NCBI GenBank assembly: GCA_963681505.1
Contig: OY811977.1
Location: 9,794,007 to 9,858,006, forward strand
Direction of reading: 5' to 3'
Length of the DNA: 64,000 nt
DNA from: Eunapius fragilis
Lineage: Eukaryota > Porifera > Demospongiae > Spongillida > Spongillidae
Numbering within the stretch: the stretch's first letter is position 1; the number at the start of each line of letters is the position of its first letter. The notes under the pieces were generated by a model that saw only the letters and a list, made by a program, of their open reading frames with translations, was not told the origin of the DNA and made no database searches. Both the position numbers and the translations under genes were made by a program. Positions 12,601 through 26,157 of this stretch are shown one piece after another.

Positions 12601-14891
12601 GCTCATATTGCATGTCTCATCAACACCTCGATGCTAAGATAGTCAATATTTCCCATAGAGATGTATGGGTGGTTTCCCATAGGAATGTATGGGTGGGAAC
12701 CTACTTTTGAATCGCTTGGGTAACCCATACCGAAGCAGGTATCCTCGGGGTGGCATTTAATACAGATAGAGGAATGGTTACTGCTATCTTCCATGTGTGC
12801 AGTGGTTTGCTCATATTGCATGTCTCATCAACACCTCGATGCTAAGATAGTCAGTATTTCCCATAGAGATGTATGGGTGGGAACCTACTTTTGAATCGCT
12901 TGGTAAACCAATACCAAACAAGGTATCCTCGAGGTGGCATTTAAAACAGATAGAGGAATGGTTACTGCTATCTTCCATGTGTGCAGAGGTTTGCTCATAT
13001 TGCATGTCTCATCAACACCTCGATGCTAAGATAGTCAGTATTTCCCATAGAGATGTATGGGTGGTTTCCCATTGGAATGTATGGGTGGGAACCTACTTTT
13101 GAATCGCTTGGGTAACTCATACCGAAGCAGGTATCCTCGGGGTGGCATTTAAAACAGATGGAGGAATGGTTACTGCTATCTTCCATGTGTGCAGTGGTTT
13201 GCTCATTTTGCATGTCTCATCAACACCTCGATGCTAAGATAGTCAAAAATTTCCCATAGAAATGTATGGGTGGGAACCTACTTTTGAATCGCTTGGGTAA
13301 CCCATACTGAAGCAGGTATCCTCGGGGTGGCATTTAAAACAGATAGAGGAATGGTTACTGCTATCTTCCATGTGTGCAGTGGTTTGCTCATATTGCATGT
13401 CTCATCAACACCTCAATGCTAATATAGTCAAAAATTTCCCATAGAAAAGTATGGGTGGGAACCTACTTTTGAATCGCTTGGTAAACCAATACCAAAGCAG
13501 GTATCCTCGGGGTGGCATATAAAACAGATAGAGGAATGGTTACTGCTATCTTTTATGTGTGCAGTGGTTTGCTCATATTGCATGTCTCATCAACACCTCA
13601 ATGCTAAGATAGTCAATATTTCCCATAGAGATGTATGGGTGGTTTCCCATAGGAATGTATGGGTGGGAACCTACATTTGAATCGCTTGGGTAACCCATAC
13701 CGAAGCAGGTATGCTCGGGGTGGCATTTAAAACGGATAGAGGAATGGTTACTACTATCTTCCATGTGTGCAGTGGTTTGCTCATATTGCATGCCTTATCA
13801 ACACCTCGACGCTAAGATAGTCAAAAATTTCCCATAGAAATGTATGGGTGGTAACCTACTTTTGAATCGCTTGGTAAACCCATACCAAAGCAGGTATCCT
13901 CAGGGTGGCATGTAAAACAGAGAGAGGAATTGTTACTGCTATCTTCCATGTGTGCAGCGGTTTGCCCATATTGCATGCCTCATCAACACCTCGATGCTAA
14001 GATAGTCAAAAATTTCCCATAGAAATGTATTGGTGGGAACCTACGTATGAATCGCTTGGTAAACCCATACCAAAGCAGGTATCCTCGGGGTGGCATTTCA
14101 AACAGATAGAGGAATGGTTACTGCTATCTTCCATGTGTGCAGTGGTTTGCTCATATTGCATGCCTCATCAACACCTCGATGCTAAGATAGTCAATGTTTC
14201 CCATAGAGATGTATGGGTGGTTTCCCATAGGAATGTATAGGTGGGAACCTACTTTTGAATCGCTTGGGTAACCCATAGCGAAGCAGGTATGCTCGGGGTG
14301 GCATTTAAAACAGATAGCGGAATGGTCACTGCTATCTTCCATGTGTGCAGTGGTTTGCTCATATTGCATGTCTCATCAACACCTCGATGCTAAGATAGTC
14401 AAAAATTTCCCATAGAAATGTATGGGTGTGAACCTACTTTTGAATTGCTTGGTAAACCAATACCAAAGCAGGTATCCTCGGGGTGGCATTTAAAACAGAT
14501 GGAGGAATGGTTACTGCTATCTTTTATATGTGCAGTGGTTTGCTCATGTTGCATGTCTCATCAACACCTCGATGCTAAGATAGTCAATATTTCCCATAGA
14601 GATGTATGGGTGGTTTCAAATAGGAATGTATAGGTGGGAACCTACTTTTGAATCGCTTGGGTAACCCATACCGAAGCAGTTATGCTCGGGGTGACATTTA
14701 AAACAGATAGTGGAATGGTTACTACTATCTTCCATGTGTGCAGTGATTTGCTCATATTGCATGTCTCATCAACACCTCGATGCTAAGATAGTCAAAAATT
14801 TCCCATAGAAATGTATGGGTGAGAACCAACTTTTGAATCGCTTGGTAAACCCATACCAAAGGAGGTATCCTTTGGGTGGCATGTAAAACAG
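9646..14891 (+). repeat. Higher-order unit of the 185-mer array, copy 2 (5,246 bp)
   Basis: Direct tandem copy of 4,400-9,645, offset by 5,246 bp. After about 14,892 the sequence starts a third copy, which continues to about 15,160 before switching to a different monomer. Part of the unit (about 13,550-14,370) reappears at 15,490-16,310, offset 1,942 bp, so smaller rearrangements followed. Confidence 0.85.
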
Positions 14892-16330
14892 ATAGAGGAA
14901 TGGTTACTGCTATCTTCCATGTGTGCAGTGGTTTGCTCATATTGCATGTCTCATCAACACCTCAATGCTAATATAGTCAAAAATTTCCCATAGAAAAGTA
15001 TGGGTGGGAACCTACTTTTGAATCGCTTAGTAAACCAATACCAAAGCAGGTATCCTCGGGGTGGCATATAAAACAGATAGAGGAATGGTTACTGCTATCT
15101 TTTATGTGTGCAGTGGTTTGCTCATATTGCATGTCTCATCAACACCTCGATGCTAAGATAGTCAATATTTCCCATAGAGATGTATGGGTGGTTTCCCATA
15201 GGAATGTATTGGTGGGAACCTACATTTGAATCGCTTGGGTAACCCATACCGAAGCAGGTATGCTCGGGGTGGCATTTAAAACGGATAGAGGAATGGTTAC
15301 TGCTATCTTCCATGTGTGCAGTGGTTTACTCATATTGCATGTCTCATCAACACCTCAATGCTAATATAGTCAAAAATTTCCCATAGAAAAGTATGGGTGG
15401 GAACCTACTTTTGAATCGCTTGGTAAACCAATACCAAAGCAGGTATCCTCGGGGTGGCATTTAAAACAGATAGAGGAATGGTTACTGCTATCTTTTATGT
15501 GTGCAGTGGTTTGCTCATATTGCATGTCTCATCAACACCTCGATGCTAAGATAGTCAATATTTCCCATAGAGATGTATGGGTGGTTTCCCATAGGAATGT
15601 ATTGGTGGGAACCTACATTTGAATCGCTTGGGTAACCCATACCGAAGCAGGTATGCTCGGGGTGGCATTTAAAACGGATAGAGGAATGGTTACTACTATC
15701 TTCCATGTGTGCAGTGGTTTGCTCATATTGCATGCCTTATCAACACCTCGACGCTAAGATAGTCAAAAATTTCCCATAGAAATGTATGGGTGGTAACCTA
15801 CTTTTGAATCGCTTGGTAAACCCATACCAAAGCAGGTATCCTCAGGGTGGCATGTAAAACAGAGAGAGGAATTGTTACTGCTATCTTCCATGTGTGCAGC
15901 GGTTTGCCCATATTGCATGCCTCATCAACACCTCGATGCTAAGATAGTCAAAAATTTCCCATAGAAATGTATTGGTGGGAACCTACGTATGAATCGCTTG
16001 GTAAACCCATACCAAAGCAGGTATCCTCGGGGTGGCATTTCAAACAGATAGAGGAATGGTTACTGCTATCTTCCATGTGTGCAGTGGTTTGCTCATATTG
16101 CATGCCTCATCAACACCTCGATGCTAAGATAGTCAATGTTTCCCATAGAGATGTATGGGTGGTTTCCCATAGGAATGTATAGGTGGGAACCTACTTTTGA
16201 ATCGCTTGGGTAACCCATACCGAAGCAGGTATGCTCGGGGTGGCATTTAAAACAGATAGCGGAATGGTCACTGCTATCTTCCATGTGTGCAGTGGTTTGC
16301 TCATATTGCATGTCTTATCAACACCTCGAT

Positions 16331-16890
16331 GCTAAGATAGTCAAAAATTTCCCATAGAAATGTATGGGTGGGAACCAACTTTTGAATCGCTTGGTAAACC
16401 CATATCAAAGGAGGTATCCTTGGGGTGGCATGTAAAACAGATAGAGGAATCGTTACTGCTATCTTCCGTGTGTGCAGTGGTTTGCTCATATTGCATGTCT
16501 CATCAACACCTCGATGCTAAGATAGTCAAAAATTTCCCATAGAAATGTATGGGTGGGAACCAACTTTTGAATCGCTTGGTAAACCCATATCAAAGGAGGT
16601 ATCCTTGGGGTGGCATGTAAAACAGATAGAGGAATCGTTACTGCTATCTTCCGTGTGTGCAGTGGTTTGCTCATATTGCATGTCTCATCAACACCTCGAT
16701 GCTAAGATAGTCAAAAATTTCCCATAGAAATGTATGGGTGGGAACCAACTTTTGAATCGCTTGGTAAACCCATATCAAAGGAGGTATCCTTGGGGTGGCA
16801 TGTAAAACAGATAGAGGAATCGTTACTGCTATCTTCCGTGTGTGCAGTGGTTTGCTCATATTGCATGTCTCATCAACACCTCGATGCTAA
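16331..16890 (+). repeat. Three apparently identical 185-bp monomers
   Basis: Frames at 16,360, 16,545 and 16,730 are exactly 185 bp apart and identical in translation, sharing the private variants CATATCAAAGGAGG and ATCTTCCGTGTG. This is the most recent local expansion of a single monomer in the array. Confidence 0.85.
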
Positions 16891-17159
16891 GATAGTCAAA
16901 AATTTCCCATAGAAATGTATGGGTGGGAACCTACATTTGAATCGCTTGGTAAACCCATGCCAAAGCAGGTATCCTCGGGGTGGCATTTAAGAGAGATTGA
17001 GGAGTGGTTACTGCTATCTTCCATGTGTGCAGTGGTTTGCTCATATTGCATTTCTCATCAACACTTCGATGCTAAGATAGTCAATATTTCCCATAGAGAT
17101 GTATGGGTGGTTTCCCATAGGAATGTATGGGTGTGAACCTACTTTTGAATCGCTTGGTA

Positions 17160-18916
17160 AACCCATACCAAAGCAGGTATCCTCGGGGTGGCATTTAAAA
17201 CAGATAGAGAAATGGTTACTGCTATCTTCCATGTGTGCAGTGGTTTACTCATATTGCATGCCTCATCAACACCTCGATGGTAAGATAGTCAAAAATTTCC
17301 CATAGAAATGTATGGGTGGGAACCTACTTTTGAATCGCTTGGTAAACCCATACCAAAGGAGGTATCCTCGGGGTGGCATTTCAAACAGATAGAGGAATGG
17401 TTACTGCTATCATCCATGTGTGCAGTGGTTTGCTCATATTGCATGTCTCATCAACACCTCGATGCTAAGATAGTCAATATTTCCCATAGAGATGTATGGG
17501 TGGTTTCCCATAGGAATGTATGGGTGTGAACCTACTTTTGAATCGCTTGGTAAACCCATACCAAAGCAGGTATCCTCGGGGTGGCATTTAAAACAGATAG
17601 AGGAATGGTTACTGCTATCTTCCATGTGTGCAGTGGTTTGCTCATTTTGCATGTCTCATCAACACCTCGATGCTAAGATAGTCAAAAATTTCCCACAGAA
17701 ATGTGTGGGTGGGAACCTACTTTTGAATCGCTTGGTAAACCAATACCAAAGAAGGTATCCTCGGGGTGGCATTTAAAACAGATACAGGAATGGTTTCTGC
17801 TATCTTCCATGTGTGCAGTGGATTGCTCATATTGCATGTTTCATCAACACCTCGATGCTAAGATAGTCAATATTTCCCATAGAGATGTATGGGTGGTTTC
17901 CCATAGGAATGTATGGGTGGGAACCTACATTTGAATCGCTTGGGTAACCCATACCGAAGTAGGTATGCTCGGGGTGGCATTTGAAACACATAGCGGAATG
18001 GTTACTGCTATCTTCCATGTGTGCAGTGGTTTGCTCATATTGCATGTCTCATCAACACCTCGATGCTAAGATAGTCAAAAATTTCCCATAGAAATGTATG
18101 GGTGGGAACCTACTTTTGAATCGCTTGGTAAACCAATACCAAAGCGGGTATCCTCGGGGTGGCATTTAAAACAGATAGAGGAATGTTTACTGCTATCTTT
18201 TATGTGTGCAGTGGTTTGCTCATATTGCATGTCTCATCAACACCTCGATGCTAAGATAGTCAATATTTCCCATAGAGATGTATGGGTGGTTTCCCATAGG
18301 ACTGTATGGGTGGGAACCTACTTTTGAATCGCTTGGTAAACCCATACCAAAGCAGGTTTCCTCGGGGTGGCATTTAAAACAGATACAGAAATGGTTACTG
18401 CTATCTTCCATGTGTGCAGTGGTTTGCTCATATTACATGTCTCATCAACACCTCGATGCTAAGATAGTCAATATTTCCCATAGAGATGTATGGGTGGTTT
18501 CCCATAGGAATGTATGGGTGGGAACCTACATTTGAATCGCTTGGGTAACCCATACCGAAGCAGGTATGCTCGGGGTGGCATTTAAAACGGATAGAGGAAT
18601 GGTTACTACTATCTTCCATGTGTGCAGTGGTTTGCTCATATTGCATGCCTTATCAATACCTCGACGCTAAGATAGTCAAAAATTTCCCATAGAAATGTAT
18701 GGGTGGTAACCTACTTTTGAATCGCTTGGTAAACCCATACCAAAGCAGGTATCCTCAGGGTGGCATGTAAAACAGAGAGAGGAATTGTTACTGCTATCTT
18801 CCATGTGTGCAGCGGTTTGCTCATATTGCATGCCTCATCAACACCTCGATGCTAAGATAGTCAAAAATTTCCCATAGAAATGTATTGGTGGGAACCTACG
18901 TATGAATCGCTTGGTA
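17160..18916 (+). repeat. Higher-order unit of 1,757 bp, copy 1
   Basis: Monomers from about 17,160 recur 1,757 bp downstream with private variants kept, including CCCACAGAAATGTGTGGG at about 17,693 and 19,450. I could see only single-base differences, for example CACCTCGATG versus CACAGCGATG at 19,215. Confidence 0.85.
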
Positions 18917-20673
18917 AACCCATACCAAAGCAGGTATCCTCGGGGTGGCATTTAAAACAGATAGAGGAATGGTTACTGCTATCTTCCATGTGTGCAGTGG
19001 TTTACTCATATTGCATGCCTCATCAACACCTCGATGGTAAGATAGTCAAAAATTTCCCATAGAAATGTATGGGTGGGAACCTACTTTTGAATCGCTTGGT
19101 AAACCCATACCAAAGGAGGTATCCTCGGGGTGGCATTTCAAACAGATAGAGGAATGGTTACTGCTATCATCCATGTGTGCAGTGGTTTGCTCATATTGCA
19201 TGTCTCATCAACACAGCGATGCTAAGATAGTCAATATTTCCCATAGAGATGTATGGGTGGTTTCCCATAGGAATGTATGGGTGTGAACCTACTTTTGAAT
19301 CGCTTGGTAAACCCATACCAAAGCAGGTATCCTCGGGGTGGCATTTAAAACAGATAGAGGAATGGTTACTGCTATCTTCCATGTGTGCAGTGGTTTGCTC
19401 ATTTTGCATGTCTCATCAACACCTCGATGCTAAGATAGTCAAAAATTTCCCACAGAAATGTGTGGGTGGGAACCTACTTTTGAATCGCTTGGTAAACCAA
19501 TACCAAAGAAGGTATCCTCGGGGTGGCATTTAAAACAGATACAGGAATGGTTTCTGCTATCTTCCATGTGTGCAGTGGATTGCTCATATTGCATGTTTCA
19601 TCAACACCTCGATGCTAAGATAGTCAATATTTCCCATAGAGATGTATGGGTGGTTTCCCATAGGAATGTATGGGTGGGAACCTACATTTGAATCGCTTGG
19701 GTAACCCATACCGAAGTAGGTATGCTCGGGGTGGCATTTGAAACACATAGCGGAATGGTTACTGCTATCTTCCATGTGTGCAGTGGTTTGCTCATATTGC
19801 ATGTCTCATCAACACCTCGATGCTAAGATAGTCAAAAATTTCCCATAGAAATGTATGGGTGGGAACCTACTTTTGAATCGCTTGGTAAACCAATACCAAA
19901 GCGGGTATCCTCGGGGTGGCATTTAAAACAGATAGAGGAATGTTTACTGCTATCTTTTATGTGTGCAGTGGTTTGCTCATATTGCATGTCTCATCAACAC
20001 CTCGATGCTAAGATAGTCAATATTTCCCATAGAGATGTATGGGTGGTTTCCCATAGGACTGTATGGGTGGGAACCTACTTTTGAATCGCTTGGTAAACCC
20101 ATACCAAAGCAGGTTTCCTCGGGGTGGCATTTAAAACAGATACAGAAATGGTTACTGCTATCTTCCATGTGTGCAGTGGTTTGCTCATATTACATGTCTC
20201 ATCAACACCTCGATGCTAAGATAGTCAATATTTCCCATAGAGATGTATGGGTGGTTTCCCATAGGAATGTATGGGTGGGAACCTACATTTGAATCGCTTG
20301 GGTAACCCATACCGAAGCAGGTATGCTCGGGGTGGCATTTAAAACGGATAGAGGAATGGTTACTACTATCTTCCATGTGTGCAGTGGTTTGCTCATATTG
20401 CATGCCTTATCAATACCTCGACGCTAAGATAGTCAAAAATTTCCCATAGAAATGTATGGGTGGTAACCTACTTTTGAATCGCTTGGTAAACCCATACCAA
20501 AGCAGGTATCCTCAGGGTGGCATGTAAAACAGAGAGAGGAATTGTTACTGCTATCTTCCATGTGTGCAGCGGTTTGCTCATATTGCATGCCTCATCAACA
20601 CCTCGATGCTAAGATAGTCAAAAATTTCCCATAGAAATGTATTGGTGGGAACCTACGTATGAATCGCTTGGTA
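18917..20673 (+). repeat. Higher-order unit of 1,757 bp, copy 2
   Basis: Direct tandem copy of 17,160-18,916. Similarity ends shortly after 20,690, where the second copy reads GGCATTTCAAACAG against GGCATTTAAAACAG in the first. Confidence 0.85.
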
Positions 20674-23503
20674 AACCCATACCAAAGCAGGTATCCTCGG
20701 GGTGGCATTTCAAACAGATAGAGGAATGGTTACTGCTATCTTCCATGTGTGCAGTGGTTTGCTCATATTGCATGCCTCATCAACACCTCGATGCTAAGAT
20801 AGTCAATGTTTCCCATAGAGATGTATGGGTGGTTTCCCATAGGAATGTATAGGTTGGAACCTACTTTTGAATCGCTTGGGTAACCCATACCGAAGCAGGT
20901 ATGCTCGGGGTGGCATTTAAAACAGATAGCGGAATGGTCACTGCTATCTTCCATATGTGCAGTGGTTTGCTCATATTGCATGTCTCATCAACACCTCGAT
21001 GCTAAGATAGTCAAAAATTTCCCATAGAAATGTATGGGTGTGAACCTACTTTTGAATCGCTTGGTAAACCAATACCAAAGCACGTATCCTCGGGGTGGCA
21101 TTTAAAACAGATGGAGGAATGGTTACTGCTATCTTTTATATGTGCAGTGGTTTGCTCATGTTGCATGTCTCATCAACACCTCGATGCTAAGATAGTCAAT
21201 ATTTCCCATAGAGATGTATGGGTGGTTTCAAATAGGAATGTATGGGTGGGAACCTACTTTTGAATCGCTTGGGTAACCCATACCGAATCAGGTATGCTCG
21301 GGGTGACATTTAAAACAGATAGTGGAATGGTTACTACTATCTTCCATGTGTGCAGTGGTTTGCTCATATTGCATGTCTCATCAACACCTCGATGCTAAGA
21401 TAGTCAAAAATTTCCCATAGAAATGTATGGGTGGGAACCAACTTTTGAATCGCTTGGTAAACCCATACAAAAGGAGGTATCCTTGGGGTGGCATGAAAAA
21501 CAGATAGAGGAATCGTTACTGCTATCTTCCGTGTGTGCAGTGGTTTGCTCATATTGCATGTCTCATCAACACCTCGATGCTAAGATAGTCAAAAATTTCC
21601 CATAGAAATGTATGGGTGGGAACCTACTTTTGAATCGCTTGGTAAACCCATGCCAAAGCAGGTATCCTCGGGGTGGCATTTAAGAGAGATTGAGGAGTGG
21701 TTACTGCTATCTTCCATGTGTGCAGTGGTTTGCTCATATTGCATTTCTCATCAACACCTCGATGCTAAGATAGTCAATATTTCCCAATAGAGATGTATGG
21801 GTGGTTTCCCATAGGAATGTATGGGTGTGAACCTACTTTTGAATCGCTTGGTAAACCCATACCAAAGCAGGTATCCTCGGGGTGGCATTTAAAACAGATA
21901 GAGGAATGGTTACTGCTATCTTCCATGAGTGCAGTGGTTTGCTCATATTGCATGCCTCATCAACACCTCGATGCTAAGATAGTCTAAAATTTCCCATAGA
22001 AATGTATGGGTGGGAAACTACTTTTGAATCGCTTGGTAAACCCATACCAAAGCAGGTATCCTCGGGGTGGCATTAAAGAGTGATAGAGGAGTGGTTACTG
22101 CTATCTTCCATGTGTGCAGTGGTTTGCTCATATTGCATTTCTCATCAACACCTCGATGCTAAGATAGTCAATATTTCCGATAGAGATGTATGGGTGGTTT
22201 CCCATAGGACTGTATGGGTGGGAACCTACTTTTGAATCGCTTGGTAAACCCATACCAAAGCAGGTATCCTCGGGGTGGCATTTAAAACAGATACAGGAAT
22301 GGTTACTGCTACCTTTCATGTGTGCAGTGGTTTGCTCATATTGCATGTCTCATCAACACCTCGATGCTAAGATAGTCAATATTTCCCATAGAGATGTATG
22401 GGTTGTTTCCCATAGGAATGTATGGGTGGGAACCTACATTTGAATCGCTTGGGTAACCCATACCGAAGCAGGTATCCTAGGGGTGGCATTTAAAACAGAT
22501 AGAGGAATGTTTACTGCTATCTTTTATGTGTGCAGTGGTTTGCTCGTATTGCATGTCTCATCAACACCTCGATGCTAAGATAGTCAATATTTCCCATAGA
22601 GATGTATGGGTGGTTTCACATAGGACGGTGGGAACCTACTTTTGAATCGCTTGGTAAACCCATACCAAAGCAGGTATCCTCGGGGTGGCATTTAAAACAG
22701 ATACAGGAATGGTTACTGCTATCTTCCATGTGTGCAGTGGTTTGCTCATATTGCATGTCTCATCAACACCTCGATGCTAAGATAGTCAATATGTCCCATA
22801 GAGATGTATGGGTGGTTTCCCATAGGAATGTATGAGTGGGAACCTACATTTGAATCGCTTGGGTAACCCATATTGAAGCAGGTATGCTCGGGGTGGCATT
22901 TAAAACAGATAGCGGAATGGTTACTGCTATCTTCAATGTGTGCAGTGGTTTGCTCATATTGCATGTCTCATCAATACCTCGATGCTAAGATAGTCAAAAA
23001 TTTCCCATAGAAATGTATGGGTGGGAACCTACTTTTGAATCGCTTGGTAAACCAATACCAAAGCAGGTATCCTCGGGGTGGCATTTAAAACAGGTAGAGG
23101 AATGTTTACTGCGATCTTTTATGTGTGCAGTGGTTTGCTCATATTGCATGTCTCATCAACACCTCGATGCTAAGATAGTCATTATTTCCCATAGAGATAT
23201 ATGGGTGGTTTCCCATAGGACTGTATGGGTGGGAACCGACTTTTGAATCGCTTGGTAAACCCATACCAAAGCAGGTATCCTCGGGGTGGCATTTAAAACA
23301 GATACAGGAATGGTTACTGCTATCATCCATGTGTGCAGTGGTTAGCTCATATTGCCTGTCTCATCAACACCTCGATGCTAAGATAGTCAATATTTCCCAT
23401 AGAGATGTATGGGTGGTTTCCCATAGGAATGTATGGGTGGGAACCTACATTTGAATCGCTTGGGTAACCCATACCGAAGCAGGTATGCTCGGGGTGGCAT
23501 TTA

Positions 23504-23736
23504 ACATGAGCAAACCACTGCATACAGAAAAGATAGCAGTAAACATTCGTCTATCTGTTTTAAATGCCACCCTGAGGATACCTGCTTCGGTATGGGTTTA
23601 CGAAGCGAATCAAAAGTAGGTTCCCACCCATACTTTTCTATGGGAAATTTTTGACTATCTTAGCATCGAGGTGTTGATGAGACATGCAATATGAGCAAAC
23701 CACTGCACACATGGAAGATAGTAGTAACCATTCCGC
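23504..23736 (-). repeat. Inverted 185-mer monomer at an orientation switch
   Basis: At about 23,503 the plus-oriented array breaks inside GGCATTTAA and continues as ATGAGCAAACCACTGCATAC, the reverse complement of the monomer. One full inverted monomer and part of a second follow, ending at ATAGTAGTAACCATTCCGCTAC where the CCACTA microsatellite starts. This junction is the point at which the strand sense of all following repeats reverses. Confidence 0.88.
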
Positions 23737-24092
23737 TACAATTATCACTACCAATCCCAATGCCAATCCCACTACCAATCCCACTAACACAACCACTACC
23801 ACTACCAATCCCACTGCCACTACCACTACCAATCCCCCTAGCAATCCCACTACCACTACAATTACCACTACTAATCCCAATACCAATCCCACTACCAATC
23901 CCACTACCACTACCACTACCAATCTCAATACCAATCCCACTACCTCTACCACTACCAATCCCACTACCACTATCACTACTACTACCAATCTCAATACCAA
24001 TCCCACTACCAATCCCACTACCACTACTACTACCATCACCAATCCCACTACCAATCCCACTACCACTACCACGACCAATCCCTCTACCACTA
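23737..24092 (-). repeat. CCACTA/CCAATC microsatellite (reverse of GGTAGT/GGGATT)
   Basis: Alternating CCACTA and CCAATC hexamers with occasional CCTCTA, CCACCA and CCTAGC variants. It joins the inverted 185-mer on its left and ends at CTATGCAATCGGCCTCGG, the reverse complement of the 62-mer junction. Confidence 0.9.
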
Positions 24093-24513
24093 TGCAATCG
24101 GCCTCGGCGTGCCGAATTGCCCCGAATTGTCACAGATTGATCCTGCGAAAGTGCAGGAATCCATCGCAGCGCGTCGAATTGTGCTGAATATTTGCAGATT
24201 GAACCAAAGAAAGTGCAGCAATCGGTCGCAGCGCGCCGAATTGTGTCGAATAACATATTGCAGATTGATCCTGCCATAGTGAGGCAATCTGTCTCAGCGC
24301 GCCATATTGCCTTGAATTGTTGCAGATTGATCCGGCGATAGTGCAGCAATCCGTTGTAGTGCGCCGAATTGTTACAGATTGATTCCGCGAAAGTACATCA
24401 ATCCGTCGCAGTGCGCCGAATTGCGCCAAATTGTTACAGATAGATCCCGCAAAAGTGCACCAATCCGTCGCAGCGCGCCGAATTGTGCTGAAATGTTACA
24501 GATTGATCCCGCA
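24093..24513 (-). repeat. 62-mer block, minus orientation
   Basis: About seven 62-bp monomers in reverse orientation, marked by GCGCGCCGAATTGTG and CAGATTGATCCTGCGAAAGT. The block ends within a monomer at CAGATTGATCCCGCAATCCC, where the microsatellite resumes. Confidence 0.88.
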
Positions 24514-25743
24514 ATCCCACTTCAATTACCACTACCAATCCCACTACCAATCCCACTACCACTACCGCTACCAATCCCACTACAAATCCCACTACCAATC
24601 CCACTACCAATCCCACTACCAATCCCACTACCACTGCCACTACCAATCCCACTACCAATCCCACTACCTCTACCACTACCACTACCAATCCCACTACCAA
24701 TCCCACTACCAATCCCACTAACAATCCCACTACCACTACCACTACCACTACCAATCCCAATACCGATCCCATTACCACTACAATTACCACTACTAATCCC
24801 ACTACCAATCCCTCTACCAATCCCACTACCAATCCCACTACCACTACCACTACCGCTACCAATCCCACTACAAATCCCACTACCTCTACCACTACCACTA
24901 CCAATCCCACTACCACTACCAATCCCACTACCAATCCCACTAACAATCCCACTACCACTACCACTACCACTACCACAACCACTACCACTACCAATCCCAC
25001 TACCAATCCCAATACCACTACCACTACCAATCCCAATACCAATCCCACTACCACTACCAATCCCACTAACAATCCCATTACCACTACCATTCACACTATC
25101 AATCCCACTACCAATCCCACTACCACTACCACTACCACGACCACTACCAATCCCACTACCAATCCCACTACCACTACCACTCCCAATCCCACTACCACTA
25201 CCACTACCAATACCCCTACCAATCCTACTACCACTACAATTTCCACTATCAATCCCACTACCAATCCCACTACAACTACCACTACCACTATCACTACCAC
25301 TACCAATCCCTCTACCAATCCCACTACCCATCCCACTACCAATCCCACTACCACTACCACTACCACTATCAATCCCACTACCAATCCCACTACCACTACC
25401 ACTACAATTTCCACTATCAATCCCACTACCAATCCCACTACAATTCCATTTTCCACTATCAATCCCACTACCAATCCCACTACCACTACCACTACCACTA
25501 CCACTACCAATCCCTCTACCAATCCCACTACCAATCCCACTACCAATCCCACTACCACTACCACTACCACTACCAATCCCACTACCAATCCCACTACCAA
25601 TCCCACTACCAATCCCACTACCAATCCCACTACCACTACCTATCCCACTACCAATCCCACTACCAATCCCACTACCACTACCACTACCACTACCCATCCC
25701 ACTACCAATCCCACTACCACTACCACTACCAATCCCACTACCA
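24514..25743 (-). repeat. CCACTA/CCAATC microsatellite, 1.2 kb
   Basis: Long hexamer array with occasional CAATTT or CCATTC interruptions. The left junction is GATCCCGCAATCCCACTTCA and the right junction CCACTAAGCAATCGGTCTCG, the same two monomer positions as in the other blocks. Confidence 0.9.
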
Positions 25744-25993
25744 CTAAGCAATCGGTCTCGGCGCGCCGAATTGCCCCGAATTGTTACAGATTGTTCCTGC
25801 GAAAGTGCAGGAATCCGTCGTAGCGCGCCGAATTGTGCTGAATTTTTGCAGATTGAACCAAAGAAATTGCAGCAATCGGTCACAGCGCGCCGAATTGTGC
25901 CGAGTAACATATTGCAGATTGATCCCGCGAAAGTGCAGCAATCCGTCTCAGCGCGCCGAATTGCGCCGAATTGTTGCAGATTGATCCCGCCAT
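25744..25993 (-). repeat. 62-mer block, minus orientation
   Basis: About four monomers in reverse orientation between two microsatellite arrays. One copy carries the ATAACATATTG-type insertion that recurs in other blocks, so this is the same higher-order unit. Confidence 0.87.
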
Positions 25994-26157
25994 TCCCAAT
26001 ACCACTACCACTACCAATCCCACTTCCAATCCCACTACCACTACCATTCACACTATCAGTCCCACTACCAATCCCACTACCACTACCACTACCTTTACCA
26101 CTACCAATCCCACTACCAATCCCACTACCACTACCGCTACCAATCCCACTACCACTA
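25994..26157 (-). repeat. Short CCACTA/CCAATC microsatellite
   Basis: About 160 bp of hexamers. The left junction, CCCGCCATTCCCAATACC, differs from the usual CCCGCAATCCC join; the right junction is the standard CCACTAAGCAATCGGTCTCG. Confidence 0.88.

Larger units (their letters stand above)
3798..23503 (+). repeat. 185/208-bp satellite array (185-mer family)
   Basis: About 100 tandem monomers. The basic unit is 185 bp; several identical 60-codon frames start exactly 185 bp apart, for example at 3,949 and 4,134. A 208-bp variant carries an extra 23 bp that duplicates the stretch around GATGTATGGGTGGTTTCCC, and the two often alternate as a 393-bp dimer. Landmarks in order are GGTATCCTCGGGGTGGCATT, ACAGATAGAGGAATGGTTAC, TGTGCAGTGGTTTGCTCATA, CATCAACACCTCGATGCTAA, and the dyad CCCATA-N6-TATGGG. 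Each monomer holds a 60-codon frame on plus and a 72-codon frame on minus; these are conserved because the monomers are, and resemble no protein I know. Confidence 0.95.

Noticed and set aside
3949..23246. About a hundred small frames of 60-94 codons, one or two per 185-bp monomer
   Set aside because: They are repeated because the monomer is repeated, occur on both strands over the same DNA, and carry no recognisable domain.
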